Made by a program: the position numbers and the translations under genes. From contig JAGVBZ010000020.1 in the NCBI GenBank assembly GCA_020059465.1, positions 86,814 through 150,813 on the forward strand: 64,000 nucleotides of DNA, given 5' to 3'. The notes below the pieces were generated by a model. It saw only the letters and a program-made list of their open reading frames with translations, had not been told where the DNA came from and did no database searches. The stretch comes from Brevinematales bacterium. Its GTDB lineage: Bacteria; Spirochaetota; Brevinematia; Brevinematales; GWF1-51-8. Of this stretch, positions 24,991-34,366 are shown piece after piece (within the stretch, counting starts at the first letter, position 1; every line of letters begins with the position of its first letter).

Positions 24991-25656
24991 TTAGATTGTT
25001 TTCCTGAAGATTATGGTATAATGGAAAAATCCGCCTATGATTTCCTTAACCTCGAAACCGAGAGTGGTGAATTTCCGGATGAGCGTGCTTCTTAGGGGGT
25101 AGTCCGGGTCGATTAGAATCTCCGTAAATGTCAGTAATCCGCCGGGTTTCAATACCCGGTAGATTTCACGAACCGCCTTCCGGGGATCGGGGATCTCGCC
25201 GATCACCATCATCATATAGCAGAGGTCGATGGATTTATCCGGGAACGGCAGCGCATAAACGTCCGCGACCATCGCATCGACATTTTCAATGCCTTCCGCG
25301 TCGAGACGATTTTTAACCCGTTCGATCATTTTCGGTTCGATATCGATGGCGGTGATTTTACCGGTCGGCCCGACCTGTTTCGACGACGCGATCGTGTAAG
25401 TGGCGTTTCCGGGGCCGACCTCGAGAACATGCATCCCCGGGGAGATACCGTGACGGATAGCCATCTCGCCGGGCGGCTGGACATACTTGTGACGGTATTT
25501 ATTGTCGATCAGGGGCGCCATGAACTCCGGCATAGGAAAATGCCAAAACTTCCTGACGATTCGCACGAGCGTATGCAGAATCAGGACGGGGATTAACAAG
25601 GCTATAATTACCGGACTGAGAATAATCCCCACGACGATTTTCAGGGAGCGGGGCAC
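24991..25656 (-). CDS. SAM-dependent methyltransferase with N-terminal membrane helix
   Basis: An N-terminal hydrophobic helix (about residues 7-32) is followed by a class I methyltransferase fold: HVLEVGPGNATYTIASSKQV (SAM motif I), ITAIDIEPKM, LCYMMMVIGEIPDP (motif IV region) and LKPGGLLTFTE. The closest style is the UbiE/Arsenite-methyltransferase-like group, but the substrate is unknown. It begins with GTG, whose G is the last base of the accB stop codon (TAGTG), so translation is coupled to accB. Confidence 0.82.
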   Translation of the reverse strand: MPRSLKIVVGIILSPVIIALLIPVLILHTLVRIVRKFWHFPMPEFMAPLIDNKYRHKYVQPPGEMAIRHGISPGMHVLEVGPGNATYTIASSKQVGPTGKITAIDIEPKMIERVKNRLDAEGIENVDAMVADVYALPFPDKSIDLCYMMMVIGEIPDPRKAVREIYRVLKPGGLLTFTEILIDPDYPLRSTLIRKFTTLGFEVKEIIGGFFHYTIIFRKTI

Positions 25657-26168
25657 TATTTTTTCTCGATAACGAACAATACCTCGTTGGAATGAACCGA
25701 TTCGCCGGTCGTCTTCAGGACAGATACGATCTTTCCTTTAACCTCGGCCTTGATTTCATTCATGACCTTCATGGCCTCGACGATACACACGGACGTATCG
25801 GGCGAAACAGTATCGCCGACCTTTACGAACGGATTTCCGCCGGGTGAAGACGATTCATAATAAGTACCGATGACCGGGGAAAGTATTTTATGGTATTTAT
25901 CCGGGTTATCGAATTGGGCAGGCGCCGGAGCTGCTGCGGCTGCGGGGGCCGGCTGAGGTGCTGCGGCGGGAGCGGCTACGGCCGCGGGGGCTGCCATTGC
26001 AACAGGAGCTGCCGCCATTACGGGCATATCGGGACGCTTACGCGACACCTTGATATAAAACTTATCTTCTTCTTCCAATTCGATTTCTTCAATATTTGTT
26101 TTTGAAAATATATCGCCGATTTCTTTAAGAATATCGGCGTCAATACCGCATACAGTCTTACTCATCAA
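25656..26168 (-). CDS. accB: AccB, biotin carboxyl carrier protein of acetyl-CoA carboxylase
   Basis: The C-terminal biotinyl domain has the biotin-attachment site EAMKVMNEI. The Ala/Pro-rich linker (about residues 50-85) and the N-terminal helix are typical of AccB. The 170-residue length fits. It carries CO2 for the first step of fatty acid synthesis. accC is not adjacent. The downstream methyltransferase overlaps its stop codon, and the upstream aminotransferase ends 9 nt before its start. Confidence 0.93.
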   Translation of the reverse strand: MMSKTVCGIDADILKEIGDIFSKTNIEEIELEEEDKFYIKVSRKRPDMPVMAAAPVAMAAPAAVAAPAAAPQPAPAAAAAPAPAQFDNPDKYHKILSPVIGTYYESSSPGGNPFVKVGDTVSPDTSVCIVEAMKVMNEIKAEVKGKIVSVLKTTGESVHSNEVLFVIEKK

Positions 26169-26177
26169 AACCTCCTG

Positions 26178-27365
26178 TTATTTTTCCAGAATCGAATCTA
26201 TTCGCGCGATCGCTTCCTTCAGGCGAGGAATGGATTCGCAGTAGGAAATCCGCACATGCCCGTGAAGTCCGAACGAACTACCCGGGATTACTGAGACATG
26301 AGCCTTGTCCATCAGAATATTAGAAAAATCGGTTGTATCGGTGGGCACTGATCCGCCGACTTCGTTTCCGAGATAGTACTGTATATTAGGGAACACATAG
26401 AACGAGCCTTCCGGTTTGAGACAGCGGAACCCGTGCAGTCCGTTCAGCGCGCCTACTATAAATTCGCGGCGTTCCCTGAATTCGGCGATCATTTTATCAA
26501 CCCATTTACGGGAATCTTTTAGCGCGGTCAGCATAGAAATCTGGGCGATGGTGTTCGGGTTGGATGTGGAATGGCTCTGGATGTTCCCCATCGCGTTGAT
26601 GATATCCGCCGGTCCGGTTGCGTACCCGACACGCCATCCCGGGATAGCGTAGGATTTCGAAAACCCGTTTATCGTAACTGTATGATCCGCGATCTTTTTC
26701 GACAGCGATGCCATACTGGTATGCGCCTGATCGTAGCTGAAATACTCGTAGATCTCGTCCGAAATTATGAAAATATCCTTCTTGACGGCGATTTCACCGA
26801 TCTGGCGGAGTTCTTCTTCGGTATAGGTGACGCCGCTGGGGTTCGAGGGATAATTCAATATAATCCCTTTTACCCGCGCGGTTATCGCGTTCTCGAGTTC
26901 GTCGATATCGAGCTTAAATCCGTCATCTTCCGAGGTGTTGATTACCTTCGGCACGCCGCCCGCCATCTTGACCATTTCGATATAGCTGACCCAGTACGGC
27001 GCGATCAGGATAACCTCGTCGTCAGGGTTTACTAAAGTCTGTATGGCGCTGAAAAGGGCGTATTTCGCTCCAGTCGTGATTATCACGTTGGATGCGACGG
27101 TTTCGATCTTATTCTCGTTGGTAAGTTTTTCCGCGACAGCTTCCTTTAATTCGGGAAGTCCGGATGCTGCGGTATAACGGGTGTTGCCTTCACGGACTGC
27201 AGTCAGCGCGGCTTCGCGTGCCTCATAGGGCATATCCCAGTCGGGTTCGCCGGCGGCCAATGAAATAACATCCACACCCTGTTTTTTCAACGCCTTTGCT
27301 TTCGCGGCTATGGCGAGGGTTTCGGACGCGGAAATAGATTTGACACGGTGTGCTAAATCGGGCAT
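26178..27365 (-). CDS. class I/II aminotransferase (aspartate aminotransferase type)
   Basis: This fold-type I PLP enzyme resembles the bacterial aspartate/prephenate aminotransferase subgroup I-gamma/I-beta. Signatures are ISLAAGEPDWDMP, TTGAKYALFSAIQTL, NYPSNPSGVTY, ISDEIYEYFSYD and the Schiff-base Lys237 in NGFSKSYAIPGWRVGY. Arg in CESIPRLKEA region and Arg in HVRISYC would bind the substrate carboxylates. It has 395 residues. It probably interconverts aspartate and oxaloacetate. It leads an operon with accB. Confidence 0.92.
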   Translation of the reverse strand: MPDLAHRVKSISASETLAIAAKAKALKKQGVDVISLAAGEPDWDMPYEAREAALTAVREGNTRYTAASGLPELKEAVAEKLTNENKIETVASNVIITTGAKYALFSAIQTLVNPDDEVILIAPYWVSYIEMVKMAGGVPKVINTSEDDGFKLDIDELENAITARVKGIILNYPSNPSGVTYTEEELRQIGEIAVKKDIFIISDEIYEYFSYDQAHTSMASLSKKIADHTVTINGFSKSYAIPGWRVGYATGPADIINAMGNIQSHSTSNPNTIAQISMLTALKDSRKWVDKMIAEFRERREFIVGALNGLHGFRCLKPEGSFYVFPNIQYYLGNEVGGSVPTDTTDFSNILMDKAHVSVIPGSSFGLHGHVRISYCESIPRLKEAIARIDSILEK

Positions 27366-27524
27366 AGTCTTTTCCTCTTTCTTTTTTTCAGATTCCCATT
27401 ATTCTAACAAGAACCTTATGGGTTGTCAATTAAAATACGGGGGCGGAATCCTGATTTTTATTTTCAAAATTTATCCTTGTAAAATTCATACTTCGGCATT
27501 AAAATAAGAACGAAGGAGTATGAT

Positions 27525-28298
27525 ATGAAGGATAATTTTCAAAACGATGAATGGGCGATGATATACGACAAGGTTTATTCAGGGAAACGTGTCGAGGAAC
27601 ACGGGTTTTATCGTGACTTGGTAAAACGTGCTCCCGGCGCAAAAGTTCTGGAAATCGCCTGCGGGACTGGATGGCTGACTCTGGATATTCTTGCGGATGG
27701 GGCAGATATATACGGGCTTGACATATCCGCCGAGATGCTGAATTTCCTTGAAAAAAATGCAATGGAACGCGGTCTCGATATTTCCGGGCGGTTTTCACGG
27801 CAGAGTATGGCAGATTTTCAGTATCCCTTTCATTTTGACTTGATTCTTATTCCGGGACGCTCCTTCCTGCATCTCGCGTCGCAGGATGATCAGATTCGCA
27901 CCCTTACGAATATCCGCGGGCACCTGAATCCCGGCGGAAAACTTGTCCTGAACTTTTTCCGTCCTAGCCTCGCGATGCTGATCGAGTCGGATTCGCCACA
28001 CACCCGATACCAAATCATGGGAAAATATTTTATCGAGGGAATTGGCGAAGATGTGGAGGTATCGTTCAATCACTGGTACGATATAATCCCGCAGGTGCAG
28101 TACGTCAGGTGGAAATTCGATTTTCTGAAGAGCGGAAAAGAAGTTTTCAGGGATATGAGTCTCCGGTGGATATACGAGCAGGAATTTCGCCTATTGCTCA
28201 AGCTTGCCGGATTCGATCGGTTTAACGTCTATGGAGATTATAAGGAAATCCCGTTCGACGGGACGATGGGCGAAATGGTCTGGATAGCCGAGAAATGA
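27525..28298 (+). CDS. class I SAM-dependent methyltransferase
   Basis: The SAM-binding motif is VLEIACGTGWLTLDILADGA, followed by IYGLDISAEML and the later LILIPGRSFLHL and LNPGGKLVLNFF. It has 257 residues, no membrane helix and AAGGAG upstream of the ATG. The target is unknown. It is transcribed alone. Confidence 0.85.
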   Translation: MKDNFQNDEWAMIYDKVYSGKRVEEHGFYRDLVKRAPGAKVLEIACGTGWLTLDILADGADIYGLDISAEMLNFLEKNAMERGLDISGRFSRQSMADFQYPFHFDLILIPGRSFLHLASQDDQIRTLTNIRGHLNPGGKLVLNFFRPSLAMLIESDSPHTRYQIMGKYFIEGIGEDVEVSFNHWYDIIPQVQYVRWKFDFLKSGKEVFRDMSLRWIYEQEFRLLLKLAGFDRFNVYGDYKEIPFDGTMGEMVWIAEK

Positions 28299-28627
28299 AT
28301 GCTTTAGAGAACAGCGGCGTATTTTTAGCATTCCGGGGTTTGAACCGACGCATTCAATTTTACTATATCTGTGGAATAAACCGAATGCTTCACCCCGCGC
28401 AATGAAAAAACTTAGTGTCGGGTGTCACAGAGACAGGAAATTCCCTTCGCCTGATTGTCAATTACCGTTCAGGGTATTGTGAATTTTCCTTGTCTTAATC
28501 TTTCCCCTCTGTTAAACTATTCCTTAGTAAGAAGAACAATTAAGATTGTCCGTCGATATGCGGCGGTCATTCTTTTACAGATTGGCTTTTCTGGTACAGA
28601 AGGTATAAAAACTGATGAGAGGGCAAT
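28299..28627. other. intergenic region upstream of the exported-protein gene
   Basis: The 329-bp gap holds no ORF with a start signal. It contains a good sigma-70-like promoter at 28490-28518 pointing to the gene at 28628. I see no RNA gene or operator. Confidence 0.6.
28490..28518 (+). promoter_or_regulatory. sigma-70-type promoter for the operon at 28628
   Basis: TTGTCT (28490-28495) and TAAACT (28513-28518) are separated by 17 bp, about 110 bp upstream of the ATG. Confidence 0.5.
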
Positions 28628-29176
28628 ATGAAAAGATCGATCGTGTTATGCTCTGTCTATGCATTAATCTCCGTATCCTTGGTATTTGCGGGACAAACAG
28701 TTCAGCCGAAAGTGAAGAAATTCTACTCCGCAAATTCGAATTATTGTCTGATGGTACAGCCGTCGGAAGGCGATAAACCCTGCAAAGGTACGCTATACCA
28801 GACCGGGTATAAGGCGGGACTCTTGACAGTATGGAGCGTGAAATTTCCCAACCCGATCACCCCTGTCAAAGCCATTGTGCCCGATAACGGGAAGTATGTG
28901 GTTACACTGGACGACTGGGAAAATATCGGGACTACGGATAATATGATCGTGATTTACGGAAAGGACGGGAAACTCGTCAAGAAGTATGAGATCAGCGACT
29001 TTATCAATATCAAGCAGCAGGAGAACCTGACCGAACTTCAGTCGGGATACGACTGGCTGGGCGGGTATTCGTTCGAGAAGGACGGCGAGGTATTCGTATT
29101 CACCATAAAACTGACGGGGGAATCCGGAAATAAAACGTTTAAACTCCTGCTGAAAACAGGGGAACGGACGGAATAA
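28628..29176 (+). CDS. hypothetical exported protein (182 aa)
   Basis: It has a signal peptide (MKRSIVLCSVYALISVSLVF, then AGQ) and a soluble mature part with alternating strands (KAIVPDNGKYVVTLDDWENI, later IVIYGKDGKLVKKYEISDF). This has the look of a small beta-propeller or beta-sandwich fragment, perhaps like SMP-30/NHL segments. No family is assigned. It lies 9 nt upstream of the DUF362 gene, in the same operon. Confidence 0.7.
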   Translation: MKRSIVLCSVYALISVSLVFAGQTVQPKVKKFYSANSNYCLMVQPSEGDKPCKGTLYQTGYKAGLLTVWSVKFPNPITPVKAIVPDNGKYVVTLDDWENIGTTDNMIVIYGKDGKLVKKYEISDFINIKQQENLTELQSGYDWLGGYSFEKDGEVFVFTIKLTGESGNKTFKLLLKTGERTE

Positions 29177-29185
29177 GGAGGGATA

Positions 29186-30313
29186 GTGGCAGCGAAAGTT
29201 TGGTTTACCGGTCTGCGTTCCAAAACGGGGCGCAGTCTTCTCGATAAATTTGAAAACCTTTGCCGCGCGGCGGGGATGATGACCCTCGATTTTGAAAAAA
29301 AACTCACCGCGATCAAGATTCATTTCGGCGAACCGGGGAATCTGGCATATATCCGCCCGAATTACGCGCGGGTCGTCGCACAGATGATTCGCGCCGCAGG
29401 GGGGCTTCCTTTCCTGACGGACTGTAATACCCTCTATAAGGGGCGCCGTTCCAACGCTGTCGACCATCTGGAAGCAGCATTCGAGAACGGGTTTAACCCG
29501 ATGGCGACCGGATGCCCGGTCGTGATCGCAGACGGTATCAAGGGGACAGAGTGCCGCGAAATCGAGATCGGCCTGAAATACTGTAAGACCGCCAAGATCG
29601 GCGCCGCGATTGCGAACGCGGACGTGATTATCTCGATGAACCACTTCAAGGGCCACGAGATGACGGGCTTCGGAGGGGCGCTGAAAAACCTCGGCATGGG
29701 ATCCGGATCGGTCGGCGGAAAGCTGGAGATGCATTCCCAGTCGAAGCCGAAGATTGAACGCGAAAACTGCATAGGATGTAAAAAATGTGTTGTGAACTGC
29801 GCGCACAGCGCGGTTACGCTCGACGGCAGCCGGAAGGCGGTCATCGATTATAATGTCTGCGTCGGTTGCGGGCAATGCATCGCGGTCTGCCGTTATGATT
29901 CCGCGGTCGTGAACTGGGACGCGGCGGGCGACGATGTGAGCCGGAAAATGGCAGAGTATGCGTTCGCGGCAGTCGGCGGTAAACCGTCGTTCCATATCAA
30001 CTTTATTACCGACGTTTCTCCCGACTGCGACTGCTGGGGTTCCAACGACGCCCCGCTGGTAGCGAATATCGGTTTCCTTGCGTCGTCCGATCCTGTGGCG
30101 CTCGATCAGGCGTCGGCTGATTTGGTGCTTGCCGCCCCGATGCTGCCGGGAACGGCTATCCATGATAAGAATCCCGGATTGCAGGGATACGGCGAGGGCG
30201 AGGATAAATTTCATCGCGTGCATCCCCAGACCGATTGGCGCACCCAGCTCGAATATGCCGAGGAAATCTCATTGGGTACGCGGGCGTACGAATTGATTAC
30301 ATTGGAGCCTTAA
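29186..30313 (+). CDS. DUF362 protein with 2x[4Fe-4S] ferredoxin domain
   Basis: The protein begins with GTG. The N-terminal half is DUF362 (LTAIKIHFGEPGNLAYIRPN, then GGLPFLTDCNTLYKGRRSNA). The ferredoxin core is CIGCKKCVVNCAHSA (about residues 193-207) and CVGCGQCIAVCRYDS (about 223-237). The C-terminal part (DCDCWGSNDAPLVANIGFLA) follows the family. DUF362/ferredoxin proteins are widespread in anaerobes, and their substrate is unresolved. It is co-transcribed with the exported protein upstream and the unknown gene 3 nt downstream. Confidence 0.9.
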   Translation: MAAKVWFTGLRSKTGRSLLDKFENLCRAAGMMTLDFEKKLTAIKIHFGEPGNLAYIRPNYARVVAQMIRAAGGLPFLTDCNTLYKGRRSNAVDHLEAAFENGFNPMATGCPVVIADGIKGTECREIEIGLKYCKTAKIGAAIANADVIISMNHFKGHEMTGFGGALKNLGMGSGSVGGKLEMHSQSKPKIERENCIGCKKCVVNCAHSAVTLDGSRKAVIDYNVCVGCGQCIAVCRYDSAVVNWDAAGDDVSRKMAEYAFAAVGGKPSFHINFITDVSPDCDCWGSNDAPLVANIGFLASSDPVALDQASADLVLAAPMLPGTAIHDKNPGLQGYGEGEDKFHRVHPQTDWRTQLEYAEEISLGTRAYELITLEP

Positions 30314-30316
30314 CGG

Positions 30317-31030
30317 ATGCTGGGTGTCAGAAAGGATTCTCTGAACGACGAAGATAAAACACGGCTCTCGGAGATTTTGGGAGGAGTTGGGTACGGTCTG
30401 CTGAACGAAGTTCCCTTCGATAGCGCGGAACTGCTGGAGAAGCTGACAGGACAGTTATTCGGGCTGGAGTTATGGGGATACACCCTCATCAGCGAAGATA
30501 AATGGTGGCCGGAATGGTACCTGCAGGCAGGGTTCGATTCTGCGGACAGATACCGGCATGGTACGGTTATGCCGCGATGCCTCGGGATGGAGAAAGACGG
30601 CCGGCAGGATACCGCCGTCAGCGGGTATGAAACGGTACTCGATAATATCAGGAAAATATACGTCAGGCTTGCCGGAAGCGGGGCGGGGCGCGACGCGGAA
30701 AAGCGGTCGGATATCGAACGGCGCGCCGCGTTTTACAGTCCTTTGGACGCGCATTTCGAAAGGGTGCGGTCTAAGTTCATCCAAAAATGCTATGCGATGG
30801 ATAAGTATATCTACCTGAAGATGGAGAGCGAATATAAATGGAAGCGCGGCGAGGATAGGGGGATTATCGATCCCGGCATACGCTGGGAACTGGAAACGCT
30901 TGCCGACCTGATAGCAAAGGAGTACAGCCTTCTGAAACTTAATCATATTTTTACCGGCGGCGACGAGGGGCTTACCCGTATCGAGATATTGAAGCGATAC
31001 GAGGAACTGATACTACGGTTAAATGGATAA
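30317..31030 (+). CDS. hypothetical cytoplasmic protein (237 aa)
   Basis: It has no signal peptide or membrane helix. The sequence is rich in Trp and charged residues (KWWPEWYLQAGFDSADRYRH, later EHFERVRSK-like DAHFERVRSKFIQKCYAMDK). It looks like an all-alpha enzyme or adaptor. No family is recognised. Its position between DUF362 and the GH13 enzyme (3-nt and 24-nt gaps) indicates one operon. Confidence 0.65.
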   Translation: MLGVRKDSLNDEDKTRLSEILGGVGYGLLNEVPFDSAELLEKLTGQLFGLELWGYTLISEDKWWPEWYLQAGFDSADRYRHGTVMPRCLGMEKDGRQDTAVSGYETVLDNIRKIYVRLAGSGAGRDAEKRSDIERRAAFYSPLDAHFERVRSKFIQKCYAMDKYIYLKMESEYKWKRGEDRGIIDPGIRWELETLADLIAKEYSLLKLNHIFTGGDEGLTRIEILKRYEELILRLNG

Positions 31031-31054
31031 CCATAGAAGGAATCGGATATTACG

Positions 31055-32530
31055 ATGAAACAGCAGCGGCCGGAATGGAACGGCGATGAGATAATATACC
31101 AGATTTTCCCTGAAACCTTTGCGATAGGCGGCGGCAGGACGATTGCCGATAAACGGGATATATACCCCTCCGATGCGGTGCTGAAGGGATGGGACGAACT
31201 TCCCTCGGCAGGCGCGCGGATGAACGAGTTTTGGGGCGGCGATCTGCCCGGTATCACGGAGAAGCTTGATGCGATTTCGGCGCTCGGTGCGGATACGATC
31301 CTTCTGACCTCTGTTTGCGATTCCCCGTCCAACCATCGTTATAATATTCGGGATTACCGCAAGGTATCGCCGGGCCTCGGGACGCTTGCTGACTTCGATA
31401 CATTGGTCTCGCAGGCGCACGGTAGGGGAATGAAGATAATCGCCGATATGGTGTTCAATCACGGGTCGGCCGAGCATCAGTATTTTCTGGATCCCGCGCG
31501 GCGGGAATGGTTCCGTTTTCACGGCGGCGAATACGACTGCTGGCGCGGGCATAAATCCGTACCGGAATGGAACCTGGCGAACCCGGATGTCCGCCGCGAG
31601 TTGTTCGAGGGGCCGGACAGCGCGCTCAGGTTCTGGCTGGAACGCGGGGTGGACGGAATCCGCCTCGACTGCGCGAACGACCTCGGCGTGGAAATATGCC
31701 GGGTTATTTACAATGAGGTAAAGAATTACGATAAAGATATCCGCGTGTACGGCGAGGTGTTCTCATATGCCGCGCGTTTTGCGGAGGCGCTCGACGGGGT
31801 TCAGAGCTATTACCTGACCGGGGCGATCGATTCGCTTTTGGGCGGGAAAACCGGCGCGCGCGGGTTCGGTACGGCCGCGGCGCAGGCCGCGGAGGGCTAT
31901 CCCGCCGGTAGGCTCGGAAATTCGTTCCTGATGACCGCGTCGCACGATATTCCCCGCGCAATGACCCGTTACGCGGGAGATTTACGGAAGGTCAAGCTCG
32001 CAATCCTTTTACAGTTTACCCTTCCCGGTACGCCGCTGATCTACTACGGCGAGGAGGCGGGGATGACCGGGGGATACGACCCCCTGAACCGCGCCCCGAT
32101 GATATGGGATGATGCGAAAAGGGACGACAGGATATACGATATCTACCGGAAGATGATAGAAATGAGGATGACCCGCTCTGAATGGCGGGAGGGATGTTTC
32201 GCCGACCTGAGCGGCGGTCTTGATAACGGCGCAGTGGTTTATATCCGTTACGGTCGGCAGACGGACGGCGGGTTTGCGGATGCGCCGGGAAATTTTTCGA
32301 TGATATGCGTCAACCCGTCGGATGAGCCGAAACGGTTCCGCGTGCATGTGCCGTACAGCTTTCTGTACGACGCACTCCCCCTGCGGGAGCTTTTATCCGG
32401 TGCGGAGTGTGTCAGCGCGATGGGATTTGCCGATATCGCGGTCGGGCCGTGGGAAGGGCAGGTATGGGTGCCGGAACCGGATAAAGTGAAGAATTATAGT
32501 TTTTATAAGGGCGGTTTTTATAACCGGTAA
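31055..32530 (+). CDS. glycoside hydrolase family 13 enzyme (alpha-amylase type)
   Basis: All four GH13 regions are present: I, Asp131 in ADMVFNHG; II, catalytic nucleophile Asp205 in GIRLDCAND; III, acid/base Glu234 in YGEVF; IV, His297-Asp298 in TASHD. It has a full (beta/alpha)8 barrel and a short C-terminal beta domain (491 aa). There is no signal peptide, so it acts in the cytoplasm, probably on maltodextrins or glycogen-derived oligosaccharides. Cyclomaltodextrinase/neopullulanase or trehalose-linked activity cannot be told apart here. It is in the operon with a sugar kinase. Confidence 0.9.
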   Translation: MKQQRPEWNGDEIIYQIFPETFAIGGGRTIADKRDIYPSDAVLKGWDELPSAGARMNEFWGGDLPGITEKLDAISALGADTILLTSVCDSPSNHRYNIRDYRKVSPGLGTLADFDTLVSQAHGRGMKIIADMVFNHGSAEHQYFLDPARREWFRFHGGEYDCWRGHKSVPEWNLANPDVRRELFEGPDSALRFWLERGVDGIRLDCANDLGVEICRVIYNEVKNYDKDIRVYGEVFSYAARFAEALDGVQSYYLTGAIDSLLGGKTGARGFGTAAAQAAEGYPAGRLGNSFLMTASHDIPRAMTRYAGDLRKVKLAILLQFTLPGTPLIYYGEEAGMTGGYDPLNRAPMIWDDAKRDDRIYDIYRKMIEMRMTRSEWREGCFADLSGGLDNGAVVYIRYGRQTDGGFADAPGNFSMICVNPSDEPKRFRVHVPYSFLYDALPLRELLSGAECVSAMGFADIAVGPWEGQVWVPEPDKVKNYSFYKGGFYNR

Positions 32531-32651
32531 TATTCAATAATTTCAGGAGATATTTGTGGAATATCTCCGGTACGCTCTGCCTCACCCCCGGGATACGGCG
32601 GTTAATAGAATGCCCTAAATGAAAAACGGATGTTGTTTGACGGGAGGCCTT

Positions 32652-33338
32652 ATGGAAATAGGAATTGAGAAGGCTTTGAACGAACTTCTGGAGTATGAAA
32701 AAATCCGGGATAGTTTTCCCGAGCTTGTAAATTTACTGAACGAATTCCGCATAAAAGGGTCGGACGAGATAGTCAAAGATAAACTGTTCCTCTCGCTTAT
32801 CCAGAGTTATGTCGAGGTCTATAAGGACTACATGAAAAAAATGGACGAGGTGAATTATCTTTCGGTCACAGACCCCCTGACCAAGACCTATAACCGCGTG
32901 AAATTCAACGAATTATTGGATCTTGAGCTGCAGCGGTCGAGACGGTATAAGCGTTTATTCTCTCTCATACTGGTGGATATCGACCACTTTAGGGCTATCA
33001 ACGATCTCTACGGGGTAGGGACTGCGGACGAGGTACTGCTTGCGGTACTGAAGCAGGTGCGGCATCACACCCGTAAAACGGACTATATGGGACGATGGGG
33101 CGGGCAGGAATTTATGATACTTCTCACCGAAACCGATATCACCGGGGCGATCGAGCTTGCCGACAGGATGCGTCTCGATATCGAGAAGGGCGAGTATCCG
33201 GTGGATAACCCGGTGACTGCGACATTCGGCGTAACCCAGAATATCCCGAGCGACAATACGGATACGATTGTGTTCCGGGTGACACAGATTCATGACGAAG
33301 CGAAAAAAATGGGCGGGAACAGGGTGATCGCCCGGTAA
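32652..33338 (+). CDS. GGDEF-domain protein with degenerate active site
   Basis: The start at 32652 follows GGGAGG. Residues 1-65 are an unknown helical N-terminus, and the GGDEF domain spans about 70-228. The signature is Gly150-Gly-Gln152-Glu-Phe154, with Gln in the position where diguanylate cyclases have Asp or Glu to bind the catalytic metal. The inhibitory site Arg141-x-x-Asp144 lies five residues upstream, at the canonical distance. The likely role is therefore a c-di-GMP receptor rather than a synthase. It is cytoplasmic and co-transcribed with the sugar kinase and GH13 enzyme. Confidence 0.87.
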   Translation: MEIGIEKALNELLEYEKIRDSFPELVNLLNEFRIKGSDEIVKDKLFLSLIQSYVEVYKDYMKKMDEVNYLSVTDPLTKTYNRVKFNELLDLELQRSRRYKRLFSLILVDIDHFRAINDLYGVGTADEVLLAVLKQVRHHTRKTDYMGRWGGQEFMILLTETDITGAIELADRMRLDIEKGEYPVDNPVTATFGVTQNIPSDNTDTIVFRVTQIHDEAKKMGGNRVIAR

Positions 33339-33348
33339 GGAGATAGTT

Positions 33349-34266
33349 TTGGGTACGGAAAAATTTGACGCGGCGGTAATAGGCGCCGCAGGTATCGATA
33401 CGAATATCTATCTATATTCGAATGATGTCGATTTCTCGGTCGAGGCGAATTTCAGCCGGAACCGGGATTACATCGGGTGCGCGGGGGGATACTGTTCGCG
33501 CCTCTTCCGCGCGCAGGGTAAAAGCACCGCGTTTATCGGGACTGTCGGCGGCGATTTTCAGGGACGGTATATCCGTGAGGAATTTGTCCGCGACGGGATC
33601 GATATGACAGGGCTTTTTACCGACCCGGAGGGCACGATCCGTTCGGTAAACTTCATGTACAAGGACGGACGCCGGAAGAACTTCTATGACGGAAAAGGCG
33701 CGATGAATCTCCGTCCAGAAATGGGGCTTTGTAAGGGGATTTTACAGCGCTCGAAGATCGCGCATTTCAGCATAGTCAACTGGGCGCGGTATCTCCTGCC
33801 TGTTTCGCGCGAGGCGGGAAATATTATCGCGTGCGATGTCCAGGATATAAACGATCCCAACGACGAGTACCGGAAGGAGTTTATCGACAGCGCGGACGTC
33901 CTTTTCTTCTCGGCGGTGAATTTCCCCGACCCGACTCCCCTGCTTAACCGTTTTATGGAGGGGAAACCCGAACGGATAGTGATCTGCGGACGCGGCGCGG
34001 AGGGATGCGCAGTCGGGATGAATGGAATAATTAAGTTCTATCCCCCTGTGGAGATCGATATCCCGGTGACCGATACCAACGGAGCGGGAGATTCTCTCGC
34101 GGTGGGATTCCTGTCAGCGTATTTTCTGGACGGGTACGGATTGGACGATGCCGTGATGCGCGCTCAGATAACCGCGAGGTATACATGCACTATTGAAGCG
34201 AGCACGTCGGATTTTATTACTCCATCGCAGTTGGAACGGTATTATTCTGATATACGGAAGGTTTAG
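33349..34266 (+). CDS. PfkB-family carbohydrate kinase
   Basis: It is a ribokinase-fold kinase of 305 residues. The N-terminal signature is IGCAGGYCSRLFRAQGKSTA followed by IGTVGGDFQGRYIREEF. The catalytic motif near the C-terminus is Asp242-Thr-Asn-Gly-Ala-Gly-Asp248, where Asp248 is the base. The start is TTG at 33349, with AAGGAG overlapping the preceding stop region. The sugar is not identifiable; ribose, fructose and adenosine relatives are all possible. Confidence 0.88.
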   Translation: MGTEKFDAAVIGAAGIDTNIYLYSNDVDFSVEANFSRNRDYIGCAGGYCSRLFRAQGKSTAFIGTVGGDFQGRYIREEFVRDGIDMTGLFTDPEGTIRSVNFMYKDGRRKNFYDGKGAMNLRPEMGLCKGILQRSKIAHFSIVNWARYLLPVSREAGNIIACDVQDINDPNDEYRKEFIDSADVLFFSAVNFPDPTPLLNRFMEGKPERIVICGRGAEGCAVGMNGIIKFYPPVEIDIPVTDTNGAGDSLAVGFLSAYFLDGYGLDDAVMRAQITARYTCTIEASTSDFITPSQLERYYSDIRKV

Positions 34267-34366
34267 CGGATGAATCAATAAAATTCAAGGATATTTCCCG
34301 TTTGATTTGTAAATACTAAATAGGCCTGAAAAATTTGTTGCCTGCATGTGAGGAAAGGGGAGAACC

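Noticed and set aside
28793..30223. Very long open frame (about 476 codons) on the minus strand opposite the DUF362 gene
   Set aside because: The plus strand encodes an unmistakable ferredoxin/DUF362 protein. The reverse frame is rich in Arg and His, as shadow frames are.
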